A stretch of 64,000 bases of DNA from Gemmatimonas sp. UBA7669 (GTDB lineage: Bacteria > Gemmatimonadota > Gemmatimonadetes > Gemmatimonadales > Gemmatimonadaceae), in the NCBI RefSeq assembly GCF_002483225.1, contig NZ_DLHL01000055.1, positions 71,796 through 135,795 on the forward strand. The letters are read 5' to 3'. A program made the translations under genes and the position numbers. The notes under the pieces were generated by a model, which saw nothing but the letters and a program-made list of their open reading frames with translations, had not been told where the DNA came from and ran no database searches. This document shows, piece after piece, positions 8,015 through 18,721 of the stretch (position 1 is the stretch's first letter; every line of letters starts with the position of its first letter).

Positions 8015-8917
8015 CTAGCGGTCCAGATGCACCCAGCGGTTCGTCGCGTCGAGCACCGCCAGAACGGCGCTCGTCTCCGCGCTCTCCCGCACTTCACAGC
8101 TGCCCGTCAGTGCCACCGGCTCGCGACTCACACGCGCCGCCACACTGACGAAGATGAACTCGCGATCAAACGCCTCGATGAGCTTCGACCCCTCCAGCGC
8201 GAGACTGCGCTCGCCGCCAGGTGTGGCCTTCATCGCCCCGATGATCGCCTGCAACGTGGCCCGCGCGGCCAGCTCGATGCGCGAACGCTCCGTCTCCTGC
8301 CCTTCCGCCTCACCGAAGTACTCCTGGCCATCGCGCGTCAGCGTCACGCGCACCAGCACGCCCCGCGATCGCGACCGCCGCACCTCGACATCTTCGAACA
8401 CCAGCAAGCGCCGGCTGCCCGTGGTGTCGGGCAGCCCTGCTGACAGATACGACGACTGATTCGTGGAAACGGCACGAAGTGGGACAGACGGCGAAGCCAC
8501 GGTCGACGTCACATGTCCGGTCGCCGTCGGCCCGACGGCAGGGGCTCCTGCCGCCTGTTGCGCTGACGCAACGGACGCCGGAGCCACAGGCGCAGCCGAG
8601 CCGGTCTGAACGGCCGACGCCGCAGCGGCCGGCCCATCGGTAGCCCGCGGCGCGTCCAGCGTCGTGGCGATGGAGATCTTGCGGTGGTTCACCCGCAACC
8701 CGAGCTGCGCCATGAGCGCGCTTTCGATGTTGCGGACCGTGTTCTTGGGGAGGACGAGGTCGGTCGTCAGGACGTGGATTTCATCCACGGCCCCCGTCTC
8801 GCTGGGCACGATCCGCACGGACAACACCCCGGGGAGCGTGGCGATCAGCTCCTCGGCCCGACGGATTGGCAGGACGCTCCCCGCAACGATGCCAGATGGC
8901 TGGGAGGGCGACGTCAT
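8015..8917 (-). CDS. Conserved hypothetical protein, two small alpha/beta domains and an Ala/Pro-rich linker
   Basis: 300 residues. The N-terminal part (about 18-85) carries ATLPGVLSVRIVPSETGAVD and a segment LVLPKNTVRNIESALMAQLG, a short beta-alpha-beta pattern seen at the start of several uncharacterised proteins. About 90-165 is a low-complexity Ala/Val/Pro linker. About 168-300 repeats a mixed strand/helix domain (RRLLVFEDVEVRRSRSRGVL ... ARATLQAIIGAM ... VALTGSCEVRESAETSAVLAVLDATNRWV). There is no signal peptide or catalytic motif, so it is presumably cytoplasmic. The function is not recognisable. It stands alone between the HD-GYP unit and the sigma-54 activator, all on the minus strand. 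Confidence 0.68.
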   Translation of the reverse strand: MTSPSQPSGIVAGSVLPIRRAEELIATLPGVLSVRIVPSETGAVDEIHVLTTDLVLPKNTVRNIESALMAQLGLRVNHRKISIATTLDAPRATDGPAAAASAVQTGSAAPVAPASVASAQQAAGAPAVGPTATGHVTSTVASPSVPLRAVSTNQSSYLSAGLPDTTGSRRLLVFEDVEVRRSRSRGVLVRVTLTRDGQEYFGEAEGQETERSRIELAARATLQAIIGAMKATPGGERSLALEGSKLIEAFDREFIFVSVAARVSREPVALTGSCEVRESAETSAVLAVLDATNRWVHLDR

Positions 8918-9078
8918 GCCGAGCAGGACTGGATTGGACAGACTGGACTCCGTGAGGGGAGGGATCCGGAGAACTGCATCCGACCATCAACGGCGCCAAT
9001 CTGTGGATGAGAACGCCGTTTGGCAAGACTCAGCTTTACGGCAAGATGTTGTATGACAACCATGTAACGCCCCAGACC

Positions 9079-10823
<1,745 letters not shown>

Positions 10824-10827
<4 letters not shown>

Positions 10828-11936
10828 GCCTTGCCTGGACGCTTGTAGAAGGGGAGCTTGACCACGCGCGCGGGCACGCGCTTGCCGCGGATATCCACTT
10901 CGAAGGTGGTGCCTTCCACGGCGGCGGCCGTCGGCAGATAACAGGTGCCGATGGGTATGCCCAGCGTGGGGCTCATGGTGCCGCTGCAGACTTCACCGAC
11001 CACCACGTCGCCGTACACCACGGGATAGCCGTGCCGCGGAATGGCGCGCTCTTCGAACGTGAAGCCGACGAGCTTGCGGTCGGTGCCTTCACTGTGCTGG
11101 CGCAGCAGCACGTCCTTGCCGAGGAAGGGCTCAGCCTTGCCCAGCTTGACGAGCCAGTTGAGCCCGGCCTCGAGCGGCGTGGTGCGATCGTCGAGCTCGT
11201 TGCCGTAAAGACTCATGCCGGCCTCGAGACGCAGCGTGTCGCGGCACCCGAGTCCGCAGGGCGTTACACGGCCACCAGCCATGATGGCGGCCCACACCGT
11301 GCTCGCCTGCGCGGCGTCGAAGTACAACTCGAAACCGAGTTCACCCGTGTAGCCGGTGCGTGAGATGATGCAGGGCACGCCCGCCACCTGCCCCTCGACA
11401 AACCAGTAGTACTTGATGCCGTCGAGCGGCACGCTGGCCAGCGCCGCGACAATGGCTGGCGCCTCGGGGCCCTGCACGGCCAGCAGCGCGGTGGCGTCGG
11501 ACACATCCGTCAAGCTGCAGTCGAAGCCGGCGCGGTTGGCCTCGAGATGCGCGATGTCCTTGTCTCGATTGCTGGCGTTGATGACCAGCATGAGGTGATC
11601 GGGAAAGCGATACACCAGGAGGTCGTCGACAATCGTGCCATCGGCGCGCAGCAGCGTGCTGTACTGAATCTGCCCCACGGCCAGCGCCGAGACGTCGTTG
11701 CTCGTCACCGACGAGACGAAACGAATGGCATCAGGCCCACGCACGATGACTTCGCCCATATGCGACACGTCGAACATGCCGCAGGTCTCGCGCACCGCCT
11801 TGTGCTCGGCCGTGATGCCGGCGGGATACTGGACGGGCATTTCGTAGCCGGCGAAGGGCACGATCTTGGCGCCGAGGGCGACGTGCACGTCGTGAAGCGG
11901 CGTGCGCTTGAGCGCAGTGGTGCTATCAGCAGTCAT
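10824..11936 (-). CDS. gcvT: Glycine cleavage system T protein (aminomethyltransferase)
   Basis: The T protein transfers the aminomethyl carbon of glycine from the H protein lipoyl arm to tetrahydrofolate and releases ammonia. 370 residues, normal size. Typical motifs are MPVQYPAGITAEHKAVR, GMFDVSHMGE, RTGYTGELGFELY, GCRDTLRLEAGMSLYGNEL and SGTMSPTLG. ATG 11936 was chosen because homology starts there; the longer in-frame start adds 43 residues of unrelated sequence overlapping the inverted repeats. No glycine riboswitch is evident upstream. The other gcv genes are not in the window. Confidence 0.95.
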
Positions 11937-11984
11937 GGGCGGGGTCGGAGCTGGTGGTCGGCCACAGCGGCCGAACAGGTAAGA

Positions 11985-12022
11985 TGCCAGAATTGGCAGG
12001 ACTGTGCCAGCCATGCTGGCAG
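11985..12022. promoter_or_regulatory. Two adjacent inverted repeats between gcvT and the MBL-rhodanese gene
   Basis: TGCCA-gaat-TGGCA (11985-11998) is followed by TGCCAGC-cat-GCTGGCA (12005-12021). Together they make four alternating TGCCA/TGGCA half-sites in 38 bp between divergently transcribed genes, 48 bp upstream of gcvT and 119 bp upstream of the + strand gene. They look like operator sites for a dimeric regulator. No T-run is present. Confidence 0.45.
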
Positions 12023-12140
12023 TCGAACGCCCGATGCGCTGCGGGGATTTCCCCGACCGCGCCACGTCCCGGCTCCGGATATACCTTCCTCAGTATCTCG
12101 CCGGCTCGACACCGGCTGACTCCGACATTGCGAGGTCCTG

Positions 12141-13556
12141 ATGCTCGTCCGCCAGATCTTCGACCCGGCCCTGGCTCAGTATGCGTACCTGATCGGCTGC
12201 CCGCGCAGCGGTGAAGCCATCGTCATAGACCCCGAACGCGACATTGATCGCTACTACGACGTGGCCGAACGGCACAAGCTGCGCATCGTGGCGGCGGCCG
12301 ACACGCATATCCATGCGGACTATCTGTCGGGCTTGCGGGAGTTCGCCGAGCGGGGCGTGCGGGTCTACGCCAGCGACGAGGGCGGGCCGGAGTGGCGCTA
12401 CGAGTGGCTGCTCGACTCGTCGTATGACTATCGGCTGCTCAAGCACGATGACCACTTCAAGGTGGGCAACATAGAATTTGTCGCCGTGCACACGCCCGGC
12501 CATACGCCGGAACATCTCGTGTACGAGGTTATCGACCACGGGTCGGGTGCCACGGAGCCTGTCGGTGTGGTGTCGGGCGACTTTGTGTTTGTGGGCGACC
12601 TGGGTCGGCCCGACTTGCTGGAGAACGCAGCAGGCCACGCGGGCAGCATGATTCCGGCGGCGCAGCAACTCTACCGCTCACTGGCGCGTTTCCGCAGACT
12701 GCCGGAGTTCACGCAGGTGTGGCCCGCCCATGGTGCCGGCAGTGCCTGCGGCAAGTCACTGGGTGATGTGCCCTCGTCCACGGTGGGATACGAGCTGCGC
12801 TTCAATCCGGCGCTGCGTTCGGCCACATCGGAGACGGATTTCATCTCCTACATTCTGAGCGGACAGCCCGAACCGCCGTTCTACTTTGCGCGCATGAAGC
12901 GGGACAACAAGGTGGGGCCCAAGGTCATTGGCGCCGTGCCAGGACTGCCCCACCTTCCCTCACGCGAGTTGAGTGCCCTGGCGGGTCGCAGTGACGTGGT
13001 GGTGGTGGACACGCGGCCGCGCGGAGAGTTCATCAAGGGGCATCTACCCAAGTCGTTGTTGGCCGAGTGGGAGTTCCAGTTCGTCAACATCACCGGCTCG
13101 TACATCGAGGAAGGCACGCCGATCTATCTCATCATCGAGCCCTCACAGGTGGATGAAGCGACGCGTCTGCTGCTGCGTATTGGCCTCGACAAGCTGGTAG
13201 GCTACTTCACGCCTGCGGACTTTGCGGCCTACGTGGCCGGCGGCGGTTCGGCCGCAACGCTCGAGGCCATCAGCATGGCGGAGATGGAGGAACGTCGTGT
13301 GGCTGGTGGCGTGCGTGTGCTCGACGTGCGCGGCAAGGTGGACTTTGACACAGCGCAGGTGACGGGCGCGCAGAACATTGCGCATACGCGTCTCTTGGCG
13401 CGACTTGGTGAGCTACCCAACGATGCGCCGGTGCTGGTGCACTGCGCGAGCGGTGCCCGCGCCGTGCATGCGTCAGCTTTTCTTGCCCGCCATGGTTACA
13501 CGCCGAGCACGGTCGCGGATTCGTTCACGCGATGGCAGCCGGCCGTCTCCGCCTGA
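12141..13556 (+). CDS. Persulfide dioxygenase-like metallo-beta-lactamase fused to two rhodanese domains
   Basis: 471 residues. About 1-230 is the metallo-beta-lactamase fold with THIHADYLSGLREFAERG, HTPGHTPEHLVY and SGDFVFVGDLGRPDLLE, as in ETHE1/BLH-type persulfide dioxygenases that oxidise glutathione persulfide to sulfite. The first motif has Tyr in the last HxHxDH position (HIHADY). About 265-360 is a rhodanese domain without the active-site Cys (LIIEPSQVDE). About 370-465 is a second one with the catalytic Cys in VHCASGARA. ATG 12141 has GAGGT just upstream. Likely role: sulfide detoxification in the cytoplasm. The 3' end overlaps the convergent bcp gene by 32 bp. Confidence 0.88.
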   Translation: MLVRQIFDPALAQYAYLIGCPRSGEAIVIDPERDIDRYYDVAERHKLRIVAAADTHIHADYLSGLREFAERGVRVYASDEGGPEWRYEWLLDSSYDYRLLKHDDHFKVGNIEFVAVHTPGHTPEHLVYEVIDHGSGATEPVGVVSGDFVFVGDLGRPDLLENAAGHAGSMIPAAQQLYRSLARFRRLPEFTQVWPAHGAGSACGKSLGDVPSSTVGYELRFNPALRSATSETDFISYILSGQPEPPFYFARMKRDNKVGPKVIGAVPGLPHLPSRELSALAGRSDVVVVDTRPRGEFIKGHLPKSLLAEWEFQFVNITGSYIEEGTPIYLIIEPSQVDEATRLLLRIGLDKLVGYFTPADFAAYVAGGGSAATLEAISMAEMEERRVAGGVRVLDVRGKVDFDTAQVTGAQNIAHTRLLARLGELPNDAPVLVHCASGARAVHASAFLARHGYTPSTVADSFTRWQPAVSA

Positions 13557-14019
13557 TGCGCTGACGCAGCTCGGCGGCAACGGCCTCGATGTGGCCAGCC
13601 ACTTTGACCTTCTCAAAGACGCTGGCTACACGACCCGCCGGGTCAATAATCACAGTCGTGCGCACCACGCCCATGTACTCACGGCCGTAGAGCTTCTTGG
13701 GTGCCCACACGCCCCACTTCTCGAGCACGCGGTGGTCCTCGTCGGCCAGCAGCGTGTATGGCAAGGTGTGTTTGGCCTTGAATCGCTGATGTCTGGCGAC
13801 GGAGTCGGGGCTGAGGCCCAGCACCACGGCACCCATCTCTTCGAACTCGGCCCAGGCGTCGCGAAACGCGCAGGCCTCTGCGGTGCAGGCCGGCGTGTCG
13901 TCCTGCGGATAGCAGAACACCACCACCCACTGTCCGCGCAGTGACTTGAGCGTGAGCGGCTCACCGGAATCGGTGGGCAGCGTGAAGTTCGGGGCCATGC
14001 GCCCCACAACGAGTGACAT
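13525..14019 (-). CDS. bcp: Thioredoxin-dependent peroxiredoxin (Bcp/PrxQ type)
   Basis: A 164-residue thiol peroxidase reducing hydrogen peroxide and organic peroxides. The active-site segment reads YPQDDTPACTAEACAFRD: the peroxidatic Cys follows the TPAC pattern and the second Cys five residues later is the PrxQ-type resolving Cys. GLSPDSVARHQRFKAKHTLPYTLLAD is the expected continuation. ATG 14019 (MSLVVGRMAPNF) is the family start. It lies 35 bp after argF on the same strand, and its C-terminal coding region overlaps the convergent MBL-rhodanese gene by 32 bp. Confidence 0.92.
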   Translation of the reverse strand: MSLVVGRMAPNFTLPTDSGEPLTLKSLRGQWVVVFCYPQDDTPACTAEACAFRDAWAEFEEMGAVVLGLSPDSVARHQRFKAKHTLPYTLLADEDHRVLEKWGVWAPKKLYGREYMGVVRTTVIIDPAGRVASVFEKVKVAGHIEAVAAELRQRIRRRRPAAIA

Positions 14020-14054
14020 GCGATGTGTGGTGAGAAGCCGTGGACAACGGCGAC

Positions 14055-14993
14055 TCACCCCATCGTGTGAAGCGGCTCGTTGCCCATGAGGGCGGCCATG
14101 ATGGCCTTCTGGATGTGCAGGCGGTTCTCGGCCTCGTCCCACACCACGCTTTGCGGGCCGTCGATAACCTCGGCTGTCACTTCCTCACCCCGATGTGCCG
14201 GGAGACAGTGAAGGAAGATGGCGTGACGTGCGGCGCGAGCCATGAGCTCCGCGTCCACCTGATAGAGGGCAAACGCCAACGCACGCCGCGCTTGTTCCTC
14301 CTCCTGGCCCATGGATGCCCATACGTCGGTGGTCACCACATCGACCCCATCGACGGCTTCGCGCGGATCGCGGAGCAGACGCACATCGGCGCCGCGCGCG
14401 CGGGCATCGGCGAGGAACTGATCATCCGGGTCGTAGCCTTCCGGGCAGGCCAGCCGCAGGCTGAAGCCGAGATGTGCGGCGGCCTCGATCCAGGAGTTGG
14501 CCATGTTGTTGCCGTCGCCAATCCAGGCCACCGACTTGCCGCGCACATCGCCGAGGTGCTGCTGCATGGTGAGCACATCGGCGAGCACCTGACAGGGATG
14601 CGAGAGGTCAGTGAGGCCGTTGATGACGGGGATGTGCGCGTAGGTGGCGAGATCCTGGGCATCCTGATGCGCAAAGGTGCGGATCATGATGCCGTGGACG
14701 TAACGCGAGAGCACCCGGGCCGTGTCGGGGATGGGTTCGCCGCGGCCCAGTTGCACGTCACGCGGCGAAAGGAAATGCGCCGTACCGCCGAGCTGATTGG
14801 CGCCCACCTCGAAGGACATGCGGGTGCGCGTGGACGACTTCATGAAGATCATGGCCAGCGCCTTGCCGGCCAGCGGCCGCGCGGTGTAGGCGCCGGTGCG
14901 CATGCGTTCGGCGAGCGCGAGCAACGCAAACGTCTCGTCGGTCGAGAAGTCGGCGATGTTGAGGAAGTCGCGGTGCGGTCGCTCGGGGTGCAT
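14055..14993 (-). CDS. argF: Ornithine carbamoyltransferase
   Basis: Makes citrulline from ornithine and carbamoyl phosphate in arginine synthesis. 312 residues from ATG 14993 (MHPERPHRDFLNIADFS). Motifs: carbamoyl-phosphate loop SSTRTRMSFE, HPCQVLAD, DVWASMGQE, and the catalytic HCLPAHRGEEVT, which fits ornithine rather than aspartate carbamoyltransferases. N-acetylornithine carbamoyltransferase is less likely, judging from the length and the HCLPA context. Other arginine genes are absent here. Probably co-transcribed with bcp. Confidence 0.93.
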   Translation of the reverse strand: MHPERPHRDFLNIADFSTDETFALLALAERMRTGAYTARPLAGKALAMIFMKSSTRTRMSFEVGANQLGGTAHFLSPRDVQLGRGEPIPDTARVLSRYVHGIMIRTFAHQDAQDLATYAHIPVINGLTDLSHPCQVLADVLTMQQHLGDVRGKSVAWIGDGNNMANSWIEAAAHLGFSLRLACPEGYDPDDQFLADARARGADVRLLRDPREAVDGVDVVTTDVWASMGQEEEQARRALAFALYQVDAELMARAARHAIFLHCLPAHRGEEVTAEVIDGPQSVVWDEAENRLHIQKAIMAALMGNEPLHTMG

Positions 14994-15192
14994 GGGCGCC
15001 TGCCTGGCTCGGTCGTCCGGGAAACGGAACGCAGACGGCGCGACCGGGGAGGCCGCGCCGTCTGCATGGATATGCAGGAAACTTAGTCGAGTGTGTCGTT
15101 TGTCCAATGCTTGGGCGGGAATTCATGCGGGGGGGCTCCTGAAGCGAGGTGCCCGGAGCTCTACCATCGGCCGGGGCTATAGATTCCCACTT

Positions 15193-15384
15193 ATGGAGCA
15201 TGTCCCCGACACCCACCTAGAGATACTGTCCCGCGCCGCCGAGCGAAACTTGACGGTGGCGATGGAACTGCGCGCCACGGCGTGGGAGCTCGCGGCCGCG
15301 GGGCTGCGCACTTTTCGGCCGGAGCTCTCGGAGGCTGAGGTACAGGCCGAAGTCAGGACGCTTTTTTTGCGTGCTTCAGGATGA
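15193..15384 (+). CDS. Small helical protein of unknown function, partner of the nucleotidyltransferase
   Basis: 63 residues beginning MEHVPDTHLEILSR. It is mainly helical with an acidic C-terminal half (ELSEAEVQAEVRTLFLR). It lies 24 bp before a nucleotidyltransferase-like gene on the same strand. Small helical ORFs directly before AbiEii/DUF6036-type nucleotidyltransferases are a recurrent arrangement, so a two-gene module, possibly toxin-antitoxin-like, is plausible. No specific family can be named. Confidence 0.55.
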   Translation: MEHVPDTHLEILSRAAERNLTVAMELRATAWELAAAGLRTFRPELSEAEVQAEVRTLFLRASG

Positions 15385-15408
15385 AAGTGGCGGCGACCAT
15401 TCGCGAAG

Positions 15409-15987
15409 ATGGCGACCATGGTTGGTGACTTGTTGGCTCGCTTTACCGTGCCGTTCGAGACCATTGGCTTGCCTTACATGGTCACCGGCGGTGCTGCCGC
15501 GATCGTCTATGGTGAGCCGCGGCTGACCAACGACCTCGACATCGTAGTGGACATGGCACCCAGAGATGCGGCACGCATGATCGCCGCGCTTGCGGCTGAG
15601 GAAACGTACGTGCCCCCACTCGAGGTAATCGAAGTCGAATGCGCCCGATCAGTGCACGGGCACTTCAACGTCATTCACAGCCCCACCAGCTTGCGGGCGG
15701 ATGTTTACCTCGCCGGGACCGACCCGCTCAACCTGTGGGGCCTGTCACGCAGGCGGCGGCTCAGCGTGGGCGGATTGGCTATTGCCATTGCGCCCCCGGA
15801 GTTTGTCATCATCAAGAAGCTGCAGTACGCGGAGATGGGCGGAGGTGACCGCCACTTGCGCGACATCAGGCGCATACTGGACCGCGGGTTGGCACCGATC
15901 GACCACGAAGAGATTCAGCGGGCGATCGCGCTCTATGGTCTGCAGAGCATGTGGTCGCGCGTCGAGGGTTTTTCCGAGCCGCGCTGA
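15409..15987 (+). CDS. Nucleotidyltransferase-fold protein (AbiEii/DUF6036-like)
   Basis: 192 residues. The polymerase-beta-type signature is visible: YMVTGGAAAIVYGEPRLTND followed by LDIVVDM. The Gly-Gly and the D-x-D metal-binding pair (DLDIVVD) are intact, so it may transfer a nucleotide to RNA or protein. The rest is helical (IIKKLQYAEMGGGDRHLRDI is the usual C-terminal segment). It might start at ATG 15409 or ATG 15418. It forms a likely operon with the 63-residue gene before it. Similar proteins act as toxins in type IV toxin-antitoxin pairs, but many members have no known role. Confidence 0.75.
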   Translation: MATMVGDLLARFTVPFETIGLPYMVTGGAAAIVYGEPRLTNDLDIVVDMAPRDAARMIAALAAEETYVPPLEVIEVECARSVHGHFNVIHSPTSLRADVYLAGTDPLNLWGLSRRRRLSVGGLAIAIAPPEFVIIKKLQYAEMGGGDRHLRDIRRILDRGLAPIDHEEIQRAIALYGLQSMWSRVEGFSEPR

Positions 15988-16063
15988 GCAACCAGCGAGT
16001 GCGAACCGTTGGGGGCGGCCTCACGCTACTCTGCCGTCAACATGTTGAACCGAATGGGCCATG

Positions 16064-17257
16064 TCACCGCGGCCCATCAGGCTGGCAATACGCGAATGGG
16101 CCGGCCGTGGTTGCAGCCAGAGAGCCAGGCAGCGGCACCAGGCGGAGCGCGGATTCGGTGCTGTCTGTTTCCGTAGTCCACTGCACCGCGTGGCGCGCGC
16201 CGAGGCCCAGCAGCGTGGCAACAAGTTGGCCTGGCGACGTTTGCGCAGCCACACGCCATGAGCCGTCCACGGTGGCGAACTCATGGATCCGCCATACGGG
16301 CGCCGAGCCTGCATCGTTCGCGCGTGTCCGGTACCACAGACGTCCCACGGCATCAATGCGCGGCGTCATCGGCCTCGAGGCCCTGGAGCGATGCTTCTCC
16401 ATGAATGCGAGAATTGCCTGCCGGCGCCCGGCGTCATTCACCATGGGTGCAAGGCGTCTGTCGGTCCACACTGCCGAGGCAGTCTCCAGAGGCGCGTCGA
16501 TGGACCACTGTTGCTTGATGCGCCACAGCTTGTCCCGCAGCCACACGCTGTTGCCCTCAACGTGGAGCAGACCAGAGTCGCAGACTGCGATGGCGGAGGA
16601 GTACACAGTCTGGTGGAACGACTGCATGCCGGTCGACGCGACGGCTTCGATGCGCGCAATGGCCAGTCGGCGTCGCTGGTGGCCGGGCACAAAGCGCTCC
16701 ACGAAAGTGGTGTCGAGACCGAGCGAATCGGTCGTGCGTGCCACCGCATCATCTGACCGGAGCGTGAGCAGCTCTTCACCGCCTACGTGCCCGATGACCT
16801 TCCCAACGTTTGCAGAACGGCGACCCGTTTGGGGTTGCAGGAGGGTGTCCCGCTGTAAGGCACCGTTGGCCCCCCACACCTGAAAACGGCCCCGCAACTC
16901 GTCCACCACACCGATTTGCGAGTCTGGCAAAGGCACGAGGTGTTGCACGACACGATACTCGCCCGGTCCTTCACCGAGTCGGCGGACACGCCACCGAATC
17001 TTTCCCGTTGTGTCGGCGCGCCACACTTCCTGCCCATTGTCTTGTGTGAACACAATTGAGCCGTCGGGCAGAAAGGCCAGTGACGACGGGAACTCGTCGG
17101 CCAGCGTGGTGCCCACTACGTCCTCCTGCCCGGCCCCTGCAGCAGCCACGACGACGTCACCAGCGGGCGCGGGTGCAGTCTCTTTCTCACAGGCGCTGAT
17201 GCACAGCCATGACACCAGCGCGAACACATTGATGGCGAGTCGCCGACAGGCAGGCAT
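16064..17257 (-). CDS. Exported lipoprotein with a 6-bladed beta-propeller
   Basis: 397 residues. The N-terminus is a lipoprotein signal (MPACRRLAINVFALVSWLC then ISACEKE, lipobox Cys near residue 23). The mature part contains NHL/6-bladed propeller patterns such as SSLAFLPDGSIVFTQDNGQE, IRWRVRRLGEGPGEYR and GVVDELRGRFQVWGANG. These proteins are numerous in Bacteroidota and Gemmatimonadota, and their functions are mostly unknown. The chosen ATG 17257 gives the correct signal sequence. It follows hslU by 65 bp on the same strand but is probably not functionally linked. Confidence 0.75.
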   Translation of the reverse strand: MPACRRLAINVFALVSWLCISACEKETAPAPAGDVVVAAAGAGQEDVVGTTLADEFPSSLAFLPDGSIVFTQDNGQEVWRADTTGKIRWRVRRLGEGPGEYRVVQHLVPLPDSQIGVVDELRGRFQVWGANGALQRDTLLQPQTGRRSANVGKVIGHVGGEELLTLRSDDAVARTTDSLGLDTTFVERFVPGHQRRRLAIARIEAVASTGMQSFHQTVYSSAIAVCDSGLLHVEGNSVWLRDKLWRIKQQWSIDAPLETASAVWTDRRLAPMVNDAGRRQAILAFMEKHRSRASRPMTPRIDAVGRLWYRTRANDAGSAPVWRIHEFATVDGSWRVAAQTSPGQLVATLLGLGARHAVQWTTETDSTESALRLVPLPGSLAATTAGPFAYCQPDGPR

Positions 17258-17322
17258 GCGAAAATCGGGAGGGGATTGACAAGGCAGGCGGGCCGTGATG
17301 CCACGATCGCGGCCCCACTGCA

Positions 17323-18717
17323 CTACAAGATGTACTTGCGCAGGTCCTCGTCCTCGCTGATGACCTTGAGCCGCTCGCGCACCATGGCCGCGTCCACCAC
17401 CACCGGTTCGCGCCCGCGGTCTGGCAGCTCGTAGAGCAACTCTTCCAGCAGCGTGGTCATGACGGTGTGCAGGCGCCGCGCCCCAATGTTTTCCATGCGC
17501 TCGTTGAGCCGTGTGGCCACGCGCGCCAGCTCGGCGATGCCCGCGTCGGTAAAGGACAGCGAGGCGTTCTCGGCCTCCACGAGCGCCGCGTACTGCTTGG
17601 TGAGCGCGTGCTCGGGCTCCTGCATGATGCGCACGAAGTCGGCTTCGGTGAGCGCCTTGAGCTCGACACGAATGGGGAAGCGGCCCTGCAACTCGGGAAT
17701 GAGGTCGCTGGGTTTGCTGACGTGAAATGCGCCGGCCGCAACGAAGAGAATGTGGTCGGTCTTCACCATGCCGTACTTGGTCTGCACGTTGCTGCCCTCG
17801 ACAATGGGCAGCAGGTCGCGCTGCACGCCTTCGCGCGACACGTCAGGACCACCGCCCTGGCCGCGCTCGCCGGCGATCTTGTCGATCTCGTCGAGAAAGA
17901 CGATGCCCATGGCTTCGGTACGCTCCAGCGCATCGGCGGTGAGATCGTCGAGATCGATGAGTTTGTCGAGCTCCTCGTCGAGTAAGAGCCGTCGCGCTTC
18001 ACTCACCTTGACCGTGCGCCGCTTCTTGCGCTTGGGCAGCATGTCGCGAAACCACTCGGCCATGCTCTCCATGCCTTCGGGCGCGCCCGGCATGGCCTGG
18101 CCCGGCAATCCCGGCCCCTGCTGCGTGACTTCCACCTCCACTTCGCGGCCGTCAAGCTGCCCATCGAGCAAAAGCGCCTTGAGCTTCTCGCGCGTGCGCT
18201 TGTGTCGCTCGAGCGCCGCCTCATGCTCGGCTTTTGCATCGGGCGTTTCCGACTGCAGGGCGGGCGGCGTGGGCAAGAGCAAGTCGAGAATGCGTTCATC
18301 AACCTTTTCGTTGGCGAGATCTTCGACTTCGACCTCGCGCTCACTGCGCACCATGTCGATGGCGTTCTCGATGAGGTCGCGTACCATGCTTTCCACGTCG
18401 CGGCCCACGTAGCCGACTTCGGTGAACTTGGAGGCTTCGACCTTCACGAAGGGCGCGCCGGACAACTTGGCGAGACGACGGGCGATCTCCGTCTTGCCCA
18501 CGCCGGTCGGGCCGATGAGGATGATGTTGTTGGGCGCGATTTCCTGGCGAATGGCTTCCGGTGCGCGCTGACGCCGCCAGCGATTGCGCAGCGCAATGGC
18601 GACGGCCTTCTTGGCGTCGGCCTGGCCCACGATGTAGCGATCGAGTTCGGCAACGATCTGACGCGGCGTAAGGTCGGCCAGCCGCGCAATGGCCTGTTTC
18701 GTACGTGGTGATGGCAT
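17323..18717 (-). CDS. hslU: ATP-dependent protease ATPase subunit HslU
   Basis: The AAA+ unfoldase of the HslUV (ClpYQ) protease. 464 residues. Motifs: TPRQIVAELDRYIVGQADAK, Walker A GPTGVGKTEIARRLAKL, the pore loop GYVGRDVESMVRDL, an I-domain of about residues 110-240 with LLLPTPP, Walker B GIVFLDEIDKIAGE, and the C-terminal DLRKYIL tail that inserts into HslV. ATG 18717 lies 5 bp after hslV, so hslV-hslU form one operon. Confidence 0.96.
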   Translation of the reverse strand: MPSPRTKQAIARLADLTPRQIVAELDRYIVGQADAKKAVAIALRNRWRRQRAPEAIRQEIAPNNIILIGPTGVGKTEIARRLAKLSGAPFVKVEASKFTEVGYVGRDVESMVRDLIENAIDMVRSEREVEVEDLANEKVDERILDLLLPTPPALQSETPDAKAEHEAALERHKRTREKLKALLLDGQLDGREVEVEVTQQGPGLPGQAMPGAPEGMESMAEWFRDMLPKRKKRRTVKVSEARRLLLDEELDKLIDLDDLTADALERTEAMGIVFLDEIDKIAGERGQGGGPDVSREGVQRDLLPIVEGSNVQTKYGMVKTDHILFVAAGAFHVSKPSDLIPELQGRFPIRVELKALTEADFVRIMQEPEHALTKQYAALVEAENASLSFTDAGIAELARVATRLNERMENIGARRLHTVMTTLLEELLYELPDRGREPVVVDAAMVRERLKVISEDEDLRKYIL

Positions 18718-18721
18718 GCGA

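Noticed and set aside
7998..8015. GGACGCG/CGCGTCC hairpin as a terminator for the gene ending at 8015
   Set aside because: It overlaps the stop codon and is not followed by a T-run on the minus strand.
11937..12140. Glycine riboswitch upstream of gcvT
   Set aside because: No recognisable aptamer core; only the inverted repeats described as possible operators.
14040..15086. 348-residue frame on the plus strand
   Set aside because: Antisense to argF, which has complete catalytic motifs.
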